64,000 nt of DNA from Chiridota heheva (taxonomy: Eukaryota > Echinodermata > Holothuroidea > Apodida > Chiridotidae): assembly GCA_020152595.1 (NCBI GenBank), contig JAIGNY010001237.1, forward strand, positions 408,501 to 472,500, given 5' to 3'. The notes beneath the pieces are model-generated. The model saw nothing but the letters and a program-made list of their open reading frames with translations, was not told the origin of the DNA and did no database searches. Below, one piece after another: positions 26,052-36,740 of the stretch (its first letter is position 1; each line of letters opens with the position of its first letter). A program made the position numbers and the translations under genes.

Positions 26052-27663
26052 TCGTGTAGTAGGTTTTCTTGATAAGCACGATGTATTATTTGAGGATCAA
26101 TACGGTTTTAGGCCTGGTCATTCTATGAAATTAGTACTTATCTCTGCCACTAATAAATTATACAAAGCTCTTGATAAGATGGATTCAGCAGTTGGGGTCT
26201 TTTTAGATCTTTCAAAGGCCTTCAATACTATTGATCATCAGATCCTTTTAAATAAGTTATTATTCTATGGCATAAGAGGTAATACACTTGCGTTGTTTCA
26301 TAGTTATTTTTGTAATAGGCATCAGTTCGTATATTACAATAATTGTGGCTCTGATATTTATAATCTTAAATGTAGAGTTCCACAAGGTTTGATATTAAGT
26401 TCACTTTTTTTTATTATATACAGTACATGTTTACCAATGATGTAAGCAATGTGTCTACAGAGTCATCACTGATTTTATTTGTGGATGATACTAATATTTT
26501 TATAAGGTAGTGACACACATGAGTTAACAAATAATTTTTGTTCTGATTTATCTAAATTTTATGATTAGATCTCTTTATCTAAGCATTTTATGATTAGTTC
26601 TCTGCAAACAAGTTTGTCTACCAGCACTGTTTTAACATTAGTAAAAGTAATAAAACTAATGTAGTATTTGGACCACTTAATAAAAGTTAGGATGTCACTA
26701 TCCACTTAAATAGCAATAAAAATAGTAAAGTAGATACCACAAAATTCTTAGGGGTCTATATTGATTCAAATGTTTCTAAGTCCGATCTATTCATTTAATT
26801 TCCAATAAGATTTTGAGACGTGTTGGTATCTTGTCAAAATTTCATTCCACGAACGATTTTAAGGTCCTTGTATCAAACACTTATTTTACCTTATTTATCT
26901 TATTGTCGCAGTGTTTGGTCGAGTGCTCTAAAATCACTCTTAAATAAATTAGTGATCTTACAAAAACCAGCCAACTGACATATCACCAATGCTTATTATC
27001 GTGACAGCACTAGTAATTGATTTTTGTCTCTTAACCTCCTTAAACTACCAGATCTCATTACCATTAATCTTGCCACCATTGCTTACCGGGCTACTAACAA
27101 TAATCTTCCGCCAACTTTTATAAAGATGTTTAGGACAAACAAAGACACTCACAACTACAATACCCGTCATTCAAACAACATCCATTGTGTTCCCTGTCGC
27201 ACCAACATTATAAGATTAAATTCGTGCAACCGTGCAATTGATACCTGGAATTCCCTCTCAATTGACATACAAAGCTGCGAATCTCTAGTCTGTTTCAGAA
27301 AAACCCTTAAGCGTAAACGCATCATGAAGTATTGATTTGTTTTTAATCATTCCCTCTTACTGTTAAATACTTACATCCTTACTTCCAGTACATCATTACT
27401 TTACCTGGGATTGGGTGGGGTGGGATGGGAACATGTGGCTTAGATTGTATGTATTGGTGTGTGGGGTGGGGGTGTTTTGTACTACCAATTTGTTATCATT
27501 TTTGTTTTGTAATTTGGGAGTGTTGTACTCAGTTAAGCTCACCAGAGTTTGTATACAACACTTCCTTTCACAACCATATATATTCTTTTGTATATACATA
27601 TTTTGTAAATTTCATAACATAATTGTAAATAAAACTCTGTAATTATTTGTAATTATGTTGTGA

Positions 27664-27737
27664 AAAAACAAATAAATGAAATGAAATGAAATGAAATGAA
27701 ATAAATGAAATGAAATGAAATGAAATGAAATGAAATA
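27664..27737 (+). repeat. (GAAAT)n tail of LINE-b
   Basis: About a dozen gaaat units with two aaataaat interruptions, directly after the LINE-b 3' UTR. A short microsatellite tail instead of poly(A) fits the CR1/L2 group. Confidence 0.85.
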
Positions 27738-27932
27738 TGCAATTGAGCAAATTTTTTGGTAAATTTTTGGTTAAGATTTTTAAATTGTATTAATTTTTGT
27801 AAAAATGTTTTTGATGCCAGAATAAACTCAAGGCTTGATTTTTTTTTCATTTAGCCAAATTATGTGGTCATTTTAGTGAGGAACCAATAATAATATTTTT
27901 CTGAGCATGCTGAATAGGTTGTAATGCTGTAG

Positions 27933-28021
27933 CAGGCCCCTAGCTTGATTTGATTTGTGGAGCGGGCCAATGGAGGGTGGGCGGGGTGGGCTGCTCCTTT
28001 GAAACAGCAAAGCTAGGGCAC
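27933..28021. mobile_element. 89-bp hAT-like mini-MITE
   Basis: The ends CAGGCCCCTAGCTT and AAGCTAGGGCACTG are inverted repeats with 12 of 14 matches when the final tg is counted. TGCTGTAG occurs at 27925-27932 and again at 28022-28029, a perfect 8-bp match. The same ends bound the larger elements at 51450-51810 and 59415-59802, so this is an internally deleted member of that family. Confidence 0.78.
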
Positions 28022-28139
28022 TGCTGTAGCTATTAAATAGCTTTATGTTTCAGAGGTTCCCATATACATGTCAGAGGTTTGATTGCATGGGTGGCAGAGC
28101 ATGTTTGAATCTAGGGGCACAGATACAGGATTTGAGGGG

Positions 28140-29080
28140 CACTAATCTACTGACGTATTTTGAAAAAAAGTATGACAGCATTATAGGATATGGTCATGAT
28201 GTATGTGTGTGTGTGTGTTTGTTTGTGTGTGTGTGTGATGGCCAGCTCATAAATGTGATATCTCAAGAACGACACACGGTAGATGTGCCCTGTTGTTTTT
28301 GATGGTAATGTCATGCATATTAATGAGTAGGCAGGGTTTAATGTACAAATCTGGATATGCTCATATTTTAACAATCGCATGTCTGTTTTGTTTCATATGT
28401 GATACAAATATTATATTAGCTAGTGTGTACATGTACATTGTGTAAAGATGTTGAATTTCATTAATATGCATATTGGGCGAGGCTTAATATGATTTTGTAA
28501 GCAAAAAGTGTGTTAGCATGATATCTCAAGAACAATGAATTGAATTCACGTCATGTGTGGTACACAGATAGCCCATTATCTATAGATATACCCTAATGGT
28601 TTTGGTGGTGATGCCATGCATATTAATAAGTGGGTGGGGCTTGATGTTGAAATTTAAAAAAGTGATAAGTGATCAACTGTATGTCCGTTTTGCATAATAC
28701 TTGGCATGATAATATTGTTGGTTATTGTGTAAATGTTTATGTTATCAACAGATGTCATTAATATGCATGGCATGGCTTAATCATATGTGAAAGTGCTAAA
28801 TGATATAAACACTATATATACCGGATTTAAGCTATATATGTACACAAAAAGTTTATGGGTTCTAATGTTGTGTTAGTGATGTCATGAATATTAATGCTTA
28901 GGTGGGGCTTACTGGAAATTTTTTGAAATTGGATAAATGAGCAACCATTTTTGCATCATACTTGCTACAGTATGATAATGTTGTTATTCTGCAAAAGCTA
29001 ATGTTGTCAACCTTTTTATTGATCTGCATAGAGGGTATGGCTTATAAATGAATATCATGGGACAAATATTTCATGACATG
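28140..29080 (-). repeat. Satellite-like ~300-bp repeat array, minus orientation
   Basis: About three decayed repeats. Each has recurring blocks: tgatatctcaagaac, atgtcatgcatattaatga, and gtggggctta/ggcgaggctta, with cattaatatgcat between. It is the reverse complement of the array at 59880-61730, where the same blocks read ttaagccccgccca and attaatatgcatgacatcac. The monomer is a dimer of two ~150-bp halves. A short (TG)n tract lies at 28201-28238. Confidence 0.8.
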
Positions 29081-29655
29081 CAATCACATGACAGTTGATA
29101 TAAAACTTGCAAATTATTCAGCATGTGAAAAACTGGTTCAAACAATGTGAGAAATAAATACAATGGTGGAAGCGAATAATCATCATTTTCTTAGCTGCAT
29201 AAAATCAATTCTACTTGGTACAGTACTCTACATGTAAAAAGATTCAAACTGGTCTTTAGAGATATTTGTGTTAATTTCTTCAATGAAATAATCAAATATA
29301 TAATCTAAAGGGTAAAGTTTTTCATTGTTAGAAAGGATATGTTCCTTATTTGTCCTTTGTGAAGATTTTAAGGTTTGGACTGCAGCACTTTTTCCAAGGG
29401 GGTGCAAGTGCCTCCAGTTTCCCTTGGTCCCGCCACCTCTGTTTGTGTGCTACTGTTTAATTGCCTGTTCTGACGAGTGTAATAGGAAGAAATATCAAGT
29501 TTGATATTTCATAAAGGATTGCATCCCTCTTCCACCACACCTATTGCCACTCTCCTATCTCTAAGAAGCATTCTTGATTCAACATTACATACAATATTCA
29601 TAAGAAATTGTCAACAACCCGTTGCTCAAAAATATCTGTTTCTTATCTTGTTTAG
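29081..29655. other. Intron 1 or upstream region of CMC1
   Basis: Non-repetitive AT-rich sequence ending in a pyrimidine-rich acceptor (tatcttgtttag at 29644-29655). The first CMC1 exon was not found here. It probably encodes only a start codon and a few residues, too short to recognise by reading. Confidence 0.4.
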
Positions 29656-29760
29656 CTTGGCAAACTGATGAAACACACTTGCGAAAGGTGGAGATTGAAG
29701 TGCTTATTCCTAAGAAGATGAGAGATAAAGCCAAAGTATTGTGTGATGATAAAGTACAAG
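29656..29760 (+). CDS. CMC1: CMC1 internal exon A
   Basis: 105 bases: two bases complete a codon begun in the missing exon, then 34 codons (WQTDETHLRKVE to CDDKVQ), then one base. Acceptor tcttgtttag, donor CAAG|gtttgt. It carries the first cysteine of CX9C motif 1. Confidence 0.92.
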
Positions 29761-31702
29761 GTTTGTTGGACACAATTCTTTCTATGTAGTTTCTACGAAG
29801 TAGATCAAACATGTTCTAGAATTACTGTACACACATTAATGCTTAATTTTCCCATCACCAACAAAGTTAGTGAAGAGAGGATATTACATCTTTACCTCCG
29901 GTACATCTGTCCGTCTGTCTGTCCATTCATCCACATCCATTGTCCATCTGACCTCATGCATTGTTCAGCTACTGGGAACAAAAGATTTCTGCCCTTCGAA
30001 AAAAAAATCCAACTTTATTTGTGAAAAGAAATTCATATAAAGTAGGCTCTCGCCTTGAAAGAACTTACAACAAATGCATTTCTGACATAAATAGCAATTA
30101 AAATATTTGTTCTGGCATGAGCCTGATGCCTTAAAAGAATATGTAATTAAATGTCTTGGAATGAATAGAAATACAAACAATAAGTTTTCTAGTCAATAGA
30201 GTGGAAACAATAGACCAATGATAATGTCCAAATTAATCTGCAATGGATGTAGGATGGGATGTCATTTGGAACAGAGGGTAGAAGGTGTGTTATTAGCAGC
30301 GAGGGGATCTATATCATTTGTGTCGTCCGGTTGTTATTTGGTTTCTGGTTTATTGCTGATTGAAATTTTATGATGTCTAGTAACTTGAATACATGTTCAA
30401 GATTTCATTGTTATCTGTAGATTTACTCAGCCAATGGCAACTATAACATTCACTTGTGATAAGATGTTTATTTCAGGTGTTTGTGGCAGTAATTCCTTCT
30501 AGATTACATGTGAATTACTAAAAACCATGGATTTAGACCATCATAGCAAATGAATAAACATTGATTCTTTAAAAGAAGTTTGAATTTGTTCTGCCTCACC
30601 TGCAATATCAAACTTTTGATATGGCTATATCCTCTTCACCTCCAATTTCAAAACCTCTATCAACCCGTCATCTTCATTTGGATCTCTTAAAGAAAATGTC
30701 CTCCTCAGAAATTAGTTTCTTTTCCAACAGCATCTTATTTCACTCTTACTCATTTTACCTCCTCTAGATCTCTCTCATGCTTCTCTCCATACCATTCGTT
30801 CCTCTTTCTCTCAATCCTTATTCCTTTCCTAAAATTAATTTAACAACAAACACATATTGTAGTAAGCAAGAACTTTTATAATTCTATTCAAATTCACACA
30901 CCTTGATTTCTTCCTTGTTCTGGTTCCTAACAGCTTTCAATGAATGCTGTAGTTCCACTGGTATTCTGATGGCTTTTAAATGCAGGAAGGAAAACAGCGA
31001 ACTGAAGGAGTGTATTACGGGCTAGTAAGTATAGCTTCAGTATGATGGAAACTGGATTAACTTTGGACTATTTTATCCCATGTGTAAAGAGACTAATTTA
31101 CAAATAGTAGTGCAATAAGGAAATTAACTGGATTAAAATTTTGTCCTAGGTTTCTTATCATCTGCTCACCAACAAAGTTGTTGAACTTGGACATAAAATC
31201 TTTACCAATTTTACGTCCATCCATTAGTTTATCTGTCTGTCCATACATCCATAGTTCATTTACTGACAACAATGGCTTTTTTTCATGGAGTGCAACTCCC
31301 AACTATTTTGTGTCTTGTGTAAAAGGAAATTTATACAATAAAGACTAGCCTCAAAAAATAAAATTTGAAACAATGCATTCCTGTCTTGAATGGTAATTAA
31401 ATTATTTGTGCATGAAAGGAAAGGTAAATAATGAATCCTCTTATCTCAATAGAATTGACGGTGAAGAATTCTGGCATTAAAAAATTCAAACAATAGTAGT
31501 CTGCTTGAATAGAGATGAAAAACAAAAGATGATTAACTATAGATTGGGAAGAGTATGGTAATGCAGCATGATAGATTCACAGGAGTTGAGGACTGGTATA
31601 TTGGAGTTGGTACAGTAGATGTATTGGGGATGAGGTAGTGAGTGAATGAAGGATGGTAGGCAGTGGCATGTCAAAGGGGATCTATTGGGAGTTTAGTCCC
31701 CC

Positions 31703-31736
<34 letters not shown>

Positions 31737-34700
31737 TCATACCCTTAAGATATTTCAGCATGTAAATAACCAAAATATCAGGTGAATCATAGAAAACAAA
31801 GTTATTGACCCTCCATAATCGTATTGACTAAAATATCATTCATTTTGGACCTAAAAATCTTCCAGCTTGCACCAAAAAAATCTGCAATTTTGACCAAACA
31901 TCTACAATTTTGGACCCAAATTCTTCAATTTTAACCAAAAAATTTCAATTTTGGGCCAAAAATCTTCCAACTTTTAGGCCGTCTTTACAAAAAATGTTGT
32001 TTGTTGCAATGCACTTAATTGAGACGTCCTTAACAAATTTTGGGTTTGTTGCAATGCTCTTGGTTGAAAAAATGGAGTAGCTAGGCAAATTTTGTTTCTT
32101 CTTGTGGCTAAATTAAAGCTTTTTTATACACAAGTTTTTAAGGATGGCCCAATTTTTGTTATGGGATAAACATCTTATTAAAATGTATTTGTAGGGGGCT
32201 TATGCATTTCCACCCCTAAATAATAAAAGCTAGACACTAGGTGATTGGGGCGTGGTACTTGCAAACTGAAAAAGCAGGCAAACTGGTACAGGCAAACTGG
32301 AAAAGCAGGCAAACTGGTACAGGCAAACCGAGTTAGACAGATGAATATGAGTAGAAGATGATTGGTTGAGAAGAGTGGAGGAATTGGTAATTGATAGAAG
32401 ATTAAAGGTATATGGACAGCTAGCGATTGCCATAGATATATCCCTTTTAATATTCTGAACATTTCATTAACATACATCTACCAGAAATTTCCACTCGTTT
32501 CTGAGATATTTGCAAAAAAGTAAAAAATTAAGCCCCCAAAAATGGCTGGACTTTTACTATTAAAAAAAGGGTGTGTGATGTAAGAATAAGCACACAGTGA
32601 GGCCTACGATAAGATAACTTCCAGTGTCACTGTGTTACATTGTCCTAGACTACTTTAAAACATCAAGTTTCATTGAATCAGACATCAGAATATCGCTTAA
32701 TTAGCGATATGCTATTGAATCAGACATCAGATTATCGCTTACTTAGTGATATGCTAACCATTTTAGGACATTTTCTTGTGGATAAAGAGGAAATATCGAC
32801 TTAAGTTCCACTCCATTATTTCTTTATGAATGGCGGACTTCACTTGTTACGTTAGGCTGTATAAATTACTGTATGGTACACTGTAACTTTCACATAATGT
32901 TAGTGTTTTACGCTCTATTCTTACGTCACGATTAAACCAATACGTAATGAGCATACATTGGGAGATGTGGATGCTACCAAGCAGGGTTGAAAAGAAAGTG
33001 GGATGTGGAGTGTAATAGTTGTTCATAGTAATATGTGGCAAGGTATGTTGTCAGTGGCGACTCGCGAGGGGATTCGCATTGTTTTGCCTTGCCAGAAATA
33101 GTTGAAAGTAATGAAGAAAATAACCTCAACATACTTTTTAAACCTAAAAAAAAGTGTTTTCAAAGAGTACACCTGTAATATTATGTTAAGTCAAACTAGT
33201 ATTGCAGAAGTGTCATTGACTGCTTTTTCAGCAGGAACCTGGCTCGAGGTGTTGCCTGAAATTGACCGACATGGGGATGCGGAGTTGGAATTAATTATAA
33301 ACTTTCCCACGGTTCTGAATAAAGGTGTCAAATCTTCCCACGAAAAATCATGGCAGAAATAATATATAATGCATTCAACACTTTCCTCTTTCGTAATTTA
33401 ATGTACTTTTCATTGCACAATTACATGGGGGATGGTTTTAGAGCACATATTTACCGCATATACTGTGATTTACTTGAGAAATTTAAAAAAATTCCTGTGA
33501 ATCCCTGATTTTTCCGTGGTTATAGCTGCTAGAACCGTAGATTTGTTCCAGCTCTGTGGGATGAACCTCCTTGACAAGGGATTCAAATTTCCATTGCAAC
33601 TTACTTGTAGTTTATCAAGCGATATTCTTACACTGATATTAGCTAGGATATTAAAATTTGTATCAGGTGGGGAGGGGAGGTGGATTCCAGCTTCTTCTCC
33701 TCTGAATCTGGCATGTGGGTCATTCTATGTCAGTTCGCCCCCCCAAAAAAATTGATTTAACACACCTCCAACTCCGATTTTGATGAAATTTGGTGTGCTG
33801 GATTGCTATCTTTGGAAACGGAAAACATCTCAAATTTGAGCAAAATTGGACCTTCTGTTCAAAAGGTACGGCCCTCTAAATAGGCCGAAAGTCTCTAAAA
33901 TGGGTGTGGTCAACGATTTTTAAAGAGCCATCTTATGTGCTGTGTTATATAACTTTATGCAAAAAGTAGAAAAATACCCTATATTGTGTATTTGAAACAA
34001 ATAAGGATTATTAAATCTGGAAATTTATATGAATTTTAAGGTGACATACGAATTACAGAGTAAAAAAGGAAAAAAAGTTCTACAAGGTCATTCTCAATGT
34101 CAAAGGTCATTGATTTTTAAATACCTGCTATGTTAAATTCTGATTGCTTGTTGAATTCTCTTTAAAATGATACCCTTTTTATCAACAATAAACTTGTACT
34201 TTTCGAGTTACGGTTCTTTCAAATTCATTAACCACTCCCATTTTGGCGACTTACGGCTGTTTTTAGAGGGCCATAGCTTTTGAACAGAAGGTCTGTTTAC
34301 AATAATAAAGGCACTGCTTGAAAATTTGGCCTGCAATTTTGAAGCAACAAATTAACCACATGATTTCACAAGATTAACTTTGCAGTATAACATTGAGGTA
34401 TAAATAGGTCTAGCCTCAATAGTTCATTTCACCTTTCCCCAACAGCATAGACAAACAATGCCAGCATTGATTACAGTTACTACTTATGTTACAAATGATT
34501 GCCATTATACTCAGATGTGTGTCACTAAAAATACCATGTAACACCAGTGGGAGTAGTTGTTATCTTGAAGGAGCATAGATAAGGTGAAACTGTATACAGT
34601 TTTGTGGTTTGGGAAACAAAGAAATATATAACTTTTACTCTGACCGGCCCTGCTCCATTGAGGGCCGGTTGAGATGTTCCTGGTTTTAAGCAAAGCCATT

Positions 34701-35252
34701 TCTAATGTTTGCCTAAATTTGAGATTCTCTGTTTCCCAAAATAGCAATCAAGCTCACCAAATTTCATTAAAACATGAGACGTGAGGTGTGTTATGCATTG
34801 AGTGAGTGGACAAGCAAGAATAGATGGGAAGATATCAGTTGTTTATTTTTCCTTGGTTATCTCTGGACATTTTCATTTCTTAGAAATTTTGCTTGAGCTC
34901 TATTAAAGATGCTCTTGCAGAAATATATCTTTGCAAAATTGAGAATGTCAAATTGTAATGAAAAGTACTTTCTGTTTGACTCTGTATCTCGAGGAGTTTC
35001 TGCTTGGGATTTAGTTATAAAGATGAAGTGCCTGGAAAGGCTCATTGTCTTCAGTCTTTCACCATCAGTCAAATTTCCTTTTAATGACAATGGAAAGATC
35101 AGTTGAATATTAATAATTGATGTCTTGTTTTTTTCAACAGCTATGTAAATAATGAATTCTTTGAAGGATGCAAAAAGGAATATTTAGCAGAGAGGCAGCT
35201 ATTTAGAACAACAGGAGTAAGTCCAGCTAAGAAGGAAAAGAGGAAGCATTAG
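29656..35252 (+). CDS. CMC1: CMC1 homologue, COX assembly twin-CX9C protein (last three coding exons)
   Basis: CMC1 is a small soluble protein of the mitochondrial intermembrane space that helps assemble cytochrome c oxidase and supports COX1 handling and copper metabolism. Exons are 29656-29760, 30934-31024 and 35141-35252 and join to about 101 codons; vertebrate CMC1 is about 106. Conserved blocks are HLRKVEIEVLIPKKMRDKAK, the first CX9C (C-DDKVQAFNE-C, created across the first splice junction), GILMAFKC, the second CX9C (C-RKENSELKE-C), then YYVNNEFFEGCKKEYLAER. The tail (SPAKKEKRKH) is basic. Such proteins are normally imported and oxidised by the MIA40 route and lack a cleaved presequence. 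All three acceptors end in AG, both donors start with GT, and phases agree (1, then 2). The start codon lies in an exon not identified upstream. There is no frame damage, although the second intron is full of mobile elements. Confidence 0.93.
29761..30933 (+). other. CMC1 intron (1173 bp)
   Basis: GT...AG intron in phase 1, donor gtttgt and acceptor ggttcctaacag. The interior is unremarkable apart from a short cc/tc-rich stretch near 30645-30830. No nested element was identified. Confidence 0.85.
30934..31024 (+). CDS. CMC1: CMC1 internal exon B
   Basis: 91 bases: two bases complete an Ala codon with exon A, then 29 codons (FNECCSSTGILMAFKC to LKECITG), then two bases. It holds three of the four CX9C cysteines. 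The donor is gtaagt. Confidence 0.93.
32672..32755 (+). repeat. 42-bp tandem duplication
   Basis: Two adjacent units of attgaatcagacatcagaat, then atcgcttaattagcgatatg, differing at a few positions. Each unit contains an inverted pair (atcgctta/ttagcgat), so each can form a small hairpin. Confidence 0.8.
33757..34795. mobile_element. Palindromic non-autonomous DNA element, interrupted
   Basis: The left arm (33757-33930) and right arm are inverted copies. The outer part of the right arm lies at 34711-34795 (taacacacctc, atgaaatttggtg, gattgctat) and the inner part at about 34220-34298 (gaccttctgttcaaaag, ggccctctaaa). The right arm is split by a 407-bp insertion (34299-34705). Without it the element is ~630 bp with arms of ~170 bp around a ~290-bp centre. 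No coding capacity is visible. Confidence 0.75.
34299..34705 (-). mobile_element. 407-bp MITE nested in the palindromic element, copy 1
   Basis: Flanked by TGTTT at 34294-34298 and 34706-34710. Ends are imperfect inverted repeats (aaaggcactgcttgaaaa against ttagaaatggctttgcttaaaa). An inverted copy with the same ends lies at 40543-40945. The match between the interruption of the palindrome and the limits of the second copy defines the element from two directions. Confidence 0.78.
35141..35252 (+). CDS. CMC1: CMC1 terminal exon C
   Basis: 112 bases: one base completes a Tyr codon from exon B, then 36 codons (YVNNEFFEGCKKEY to KKEKRKH) and TAG at 35250-35252. It encodes the second half of the helix pair and a basic C-terminus. 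Confidence 0.92.
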
Positions 35253-36329
35253 CTCACATGCGAGAACAACGACAAGTGGTGTCAGAAATAGGATTATAAC
35301 GGTATGACATTGACTGTGTACCTGTTTAGTTATGGAGAAAACTAACAGTGTTTGGTTTCTCTTGGATTTGTGTCACTACTGGGCAAGTTCTGGACTTTGG
35401 AATGGGAGTGAAATTCACACAAAAAAAAAACATGCTGGAGAGGAAATTCTTCTGTTCACAACATTGTAATAATTTGTCCTGAAAGCTTATAGAGTATGTG
35501 CATGTGATGTTACATGCATTCGGCTGGGTACCTTTTGGGTACCAGAAGTAAGTGTTGTGTACTGACCACAGTATATGAATTATGCTTATTTAAAATGTGA
35601 AAAGTAGACAAGACACTTTTAGTAATCGATAAAAATGCAAAAATGATCTTTTTTTCAACACAAATTGATCAGAAATGATTTTTTAAATATTTTATCTCAG
35701 TTCAGTTTTGATATGAAAGATGCCAACACCTGGAGGTAAACCAAGAGCGTATTTTGCTGCGCGCTCTGTATTTGTTTACAATTCCGTGACCAGTGATTGG
35801 ATGATTTCCTGCACCGTGGGCGGATGGCGTTGATGAATATACTCTACTGATCTCTGTATGTGTAGATGTCAGAGGCAATGCACTTCTTAATGCGTTTGTT
35901 TGCTGTTAAACAGGGAATTTACTAGTTGATTTATAACGATCTTGCATAGTATTCACAGATCTCATTCTGTTCAGATGTAGCGGATGAGGCACTAAAAAAG
36001 AGCGTTAAGGAAATTTCAGCAATTTTGACAAATCCAGACTGCTTTTTAATTTCCATGAAAAACAGCCATGAAAATGTTTTGTTAGTGAAATATTGATTTA
36101 AAAAAAAGTGAATTTAATGTTATACATATTTTTGAAAGATAATGATAAAACAATTCTCTTAATTCCTAAACGCCTGAGCCTCCCATTTAAAATCTGTATT
36201 TTGGGAAACATTTTTGGTAATGCTTTTTTTCCACATTTTTCTTTCCTTTGCAATTATTACAAGTATGTGTTTATTGAAAGGCACTGTAATACTGTGATCT
36301 TCACAATGGCCCACATAATTATACACTGG
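35253..36329. other. CMC1 3' UTR and downstream region
   Basis: The 3' UTR starts here, but its end is not clear: no AATAAA was noticed in the first kilobase. A relatively GC-rich patch lies at about 35735-35830. No other gene was recognised. Confidence 0.35.
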
Positions 36330-36740
36330 AATATGCAAATTTATGCAAATTAGCTCATTTAATATACATGCCCAGTGAACAAAACTGCCTAACTTTGTGT
36401 TTATGTACTCTCTTGTGGTAAGCAGTTGTGGCATTTTTGGTAGAATTTAGAAAATGTTGATGAAAAATTCTTTTCAGTGATACCACTCACAATTCTTTGG
36501 GAAGTACAAACAATTGGAATATGCAAATTAGTTCATAATGTCACATTTTGACCTATATCATGACTCATTATCATCAATTTGTACAATATTGTGGAAAGCT
36601 ATCACCTGACAATGAAGTTTTCTTGTTTGTGGGCTATTGAAAATGTTGAAAATCAATTGTATGATATTCATAAGGTTGTTTATTATATTTTGCATACTAC
36701 TAATTAATATGCAAATTACCTCAAAATAAGGAATGAAATA
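36330..36740 (+). repeat. Degenerate ~190-bp repeat, each unit starting AATATGCAAATTA
   Basis: Three starts occur at about 36331, 36520 and 36703, spaced about 190 bp. Between them the units share gaaaatgttga and related words. The shared start contains the octamer ATGCAAAT, a POU-domain binding word, but the sequence alone does not show that it is used. Confidence 0.5.

Larger units (their letters stand above)
25030..27335 (+). pseudogene. LINE-b ORF2 reverse transcriptase, interrupted by MITE block
   Basis: Linker and RT start near 25190 (NKSAGSDNLK-like). The text CLSKIIERLMF is cut at 25460 by the MITE block and resumes after 26051 as NRVVGFLDKHDVLFEDQYGF, then VGVFLDLSKAFNTIDHQ (motif A) near 26200, KCRVPQG near 26375 and LFVDDTNIF (catalytic DD) near 26478. 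It ends with TRHSNNIHC near 27170 and a stop near 27335. A ~30-bp internal duplication lies near 26545-26600 (tttatctaa..attttatgatta twice). Stops and shifts are frequent. Confidence 0.85.
22497..27737 (+). mobile_element. LINE-b: nearly full-length CR1/L2-group LINE with nested SINE and MITEs
   Basis: A ~5.2-kb element with a short 5' UTR, ORF1 (22619-~23600), an endonuclease and reverse transcriptase ORF2 (~23850-27335), a 3' UTR and a (GAAAT)n tail at 27676-27737. Removing the SINE (22781-23064) and the MITE block (25464-26051) leaves a two-ORF LINE of about 4.4 kb. Numerous stops and shifts show it is dead. The 5' border is inferred from where ORF1-linked sequence starts after the A-run and may be off by some tens of bases. 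Confidence 0.88.
31025..35140 (+). other. CMC1 intron (4116 bp) carrying mobile elements
   Basis: GT...AG intron in phase 2, donor gtaagtatag and acceptor gtttttttcaacag. It contains an A-run of about 31 bases (31704-31734), a degenerate caattttgaccaaa-type repeat (31850-31985), a 42-bp duplication (32672-32755) and the palindromic element at 33757-34795 with its nested insertion. Confidence 0.85.
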
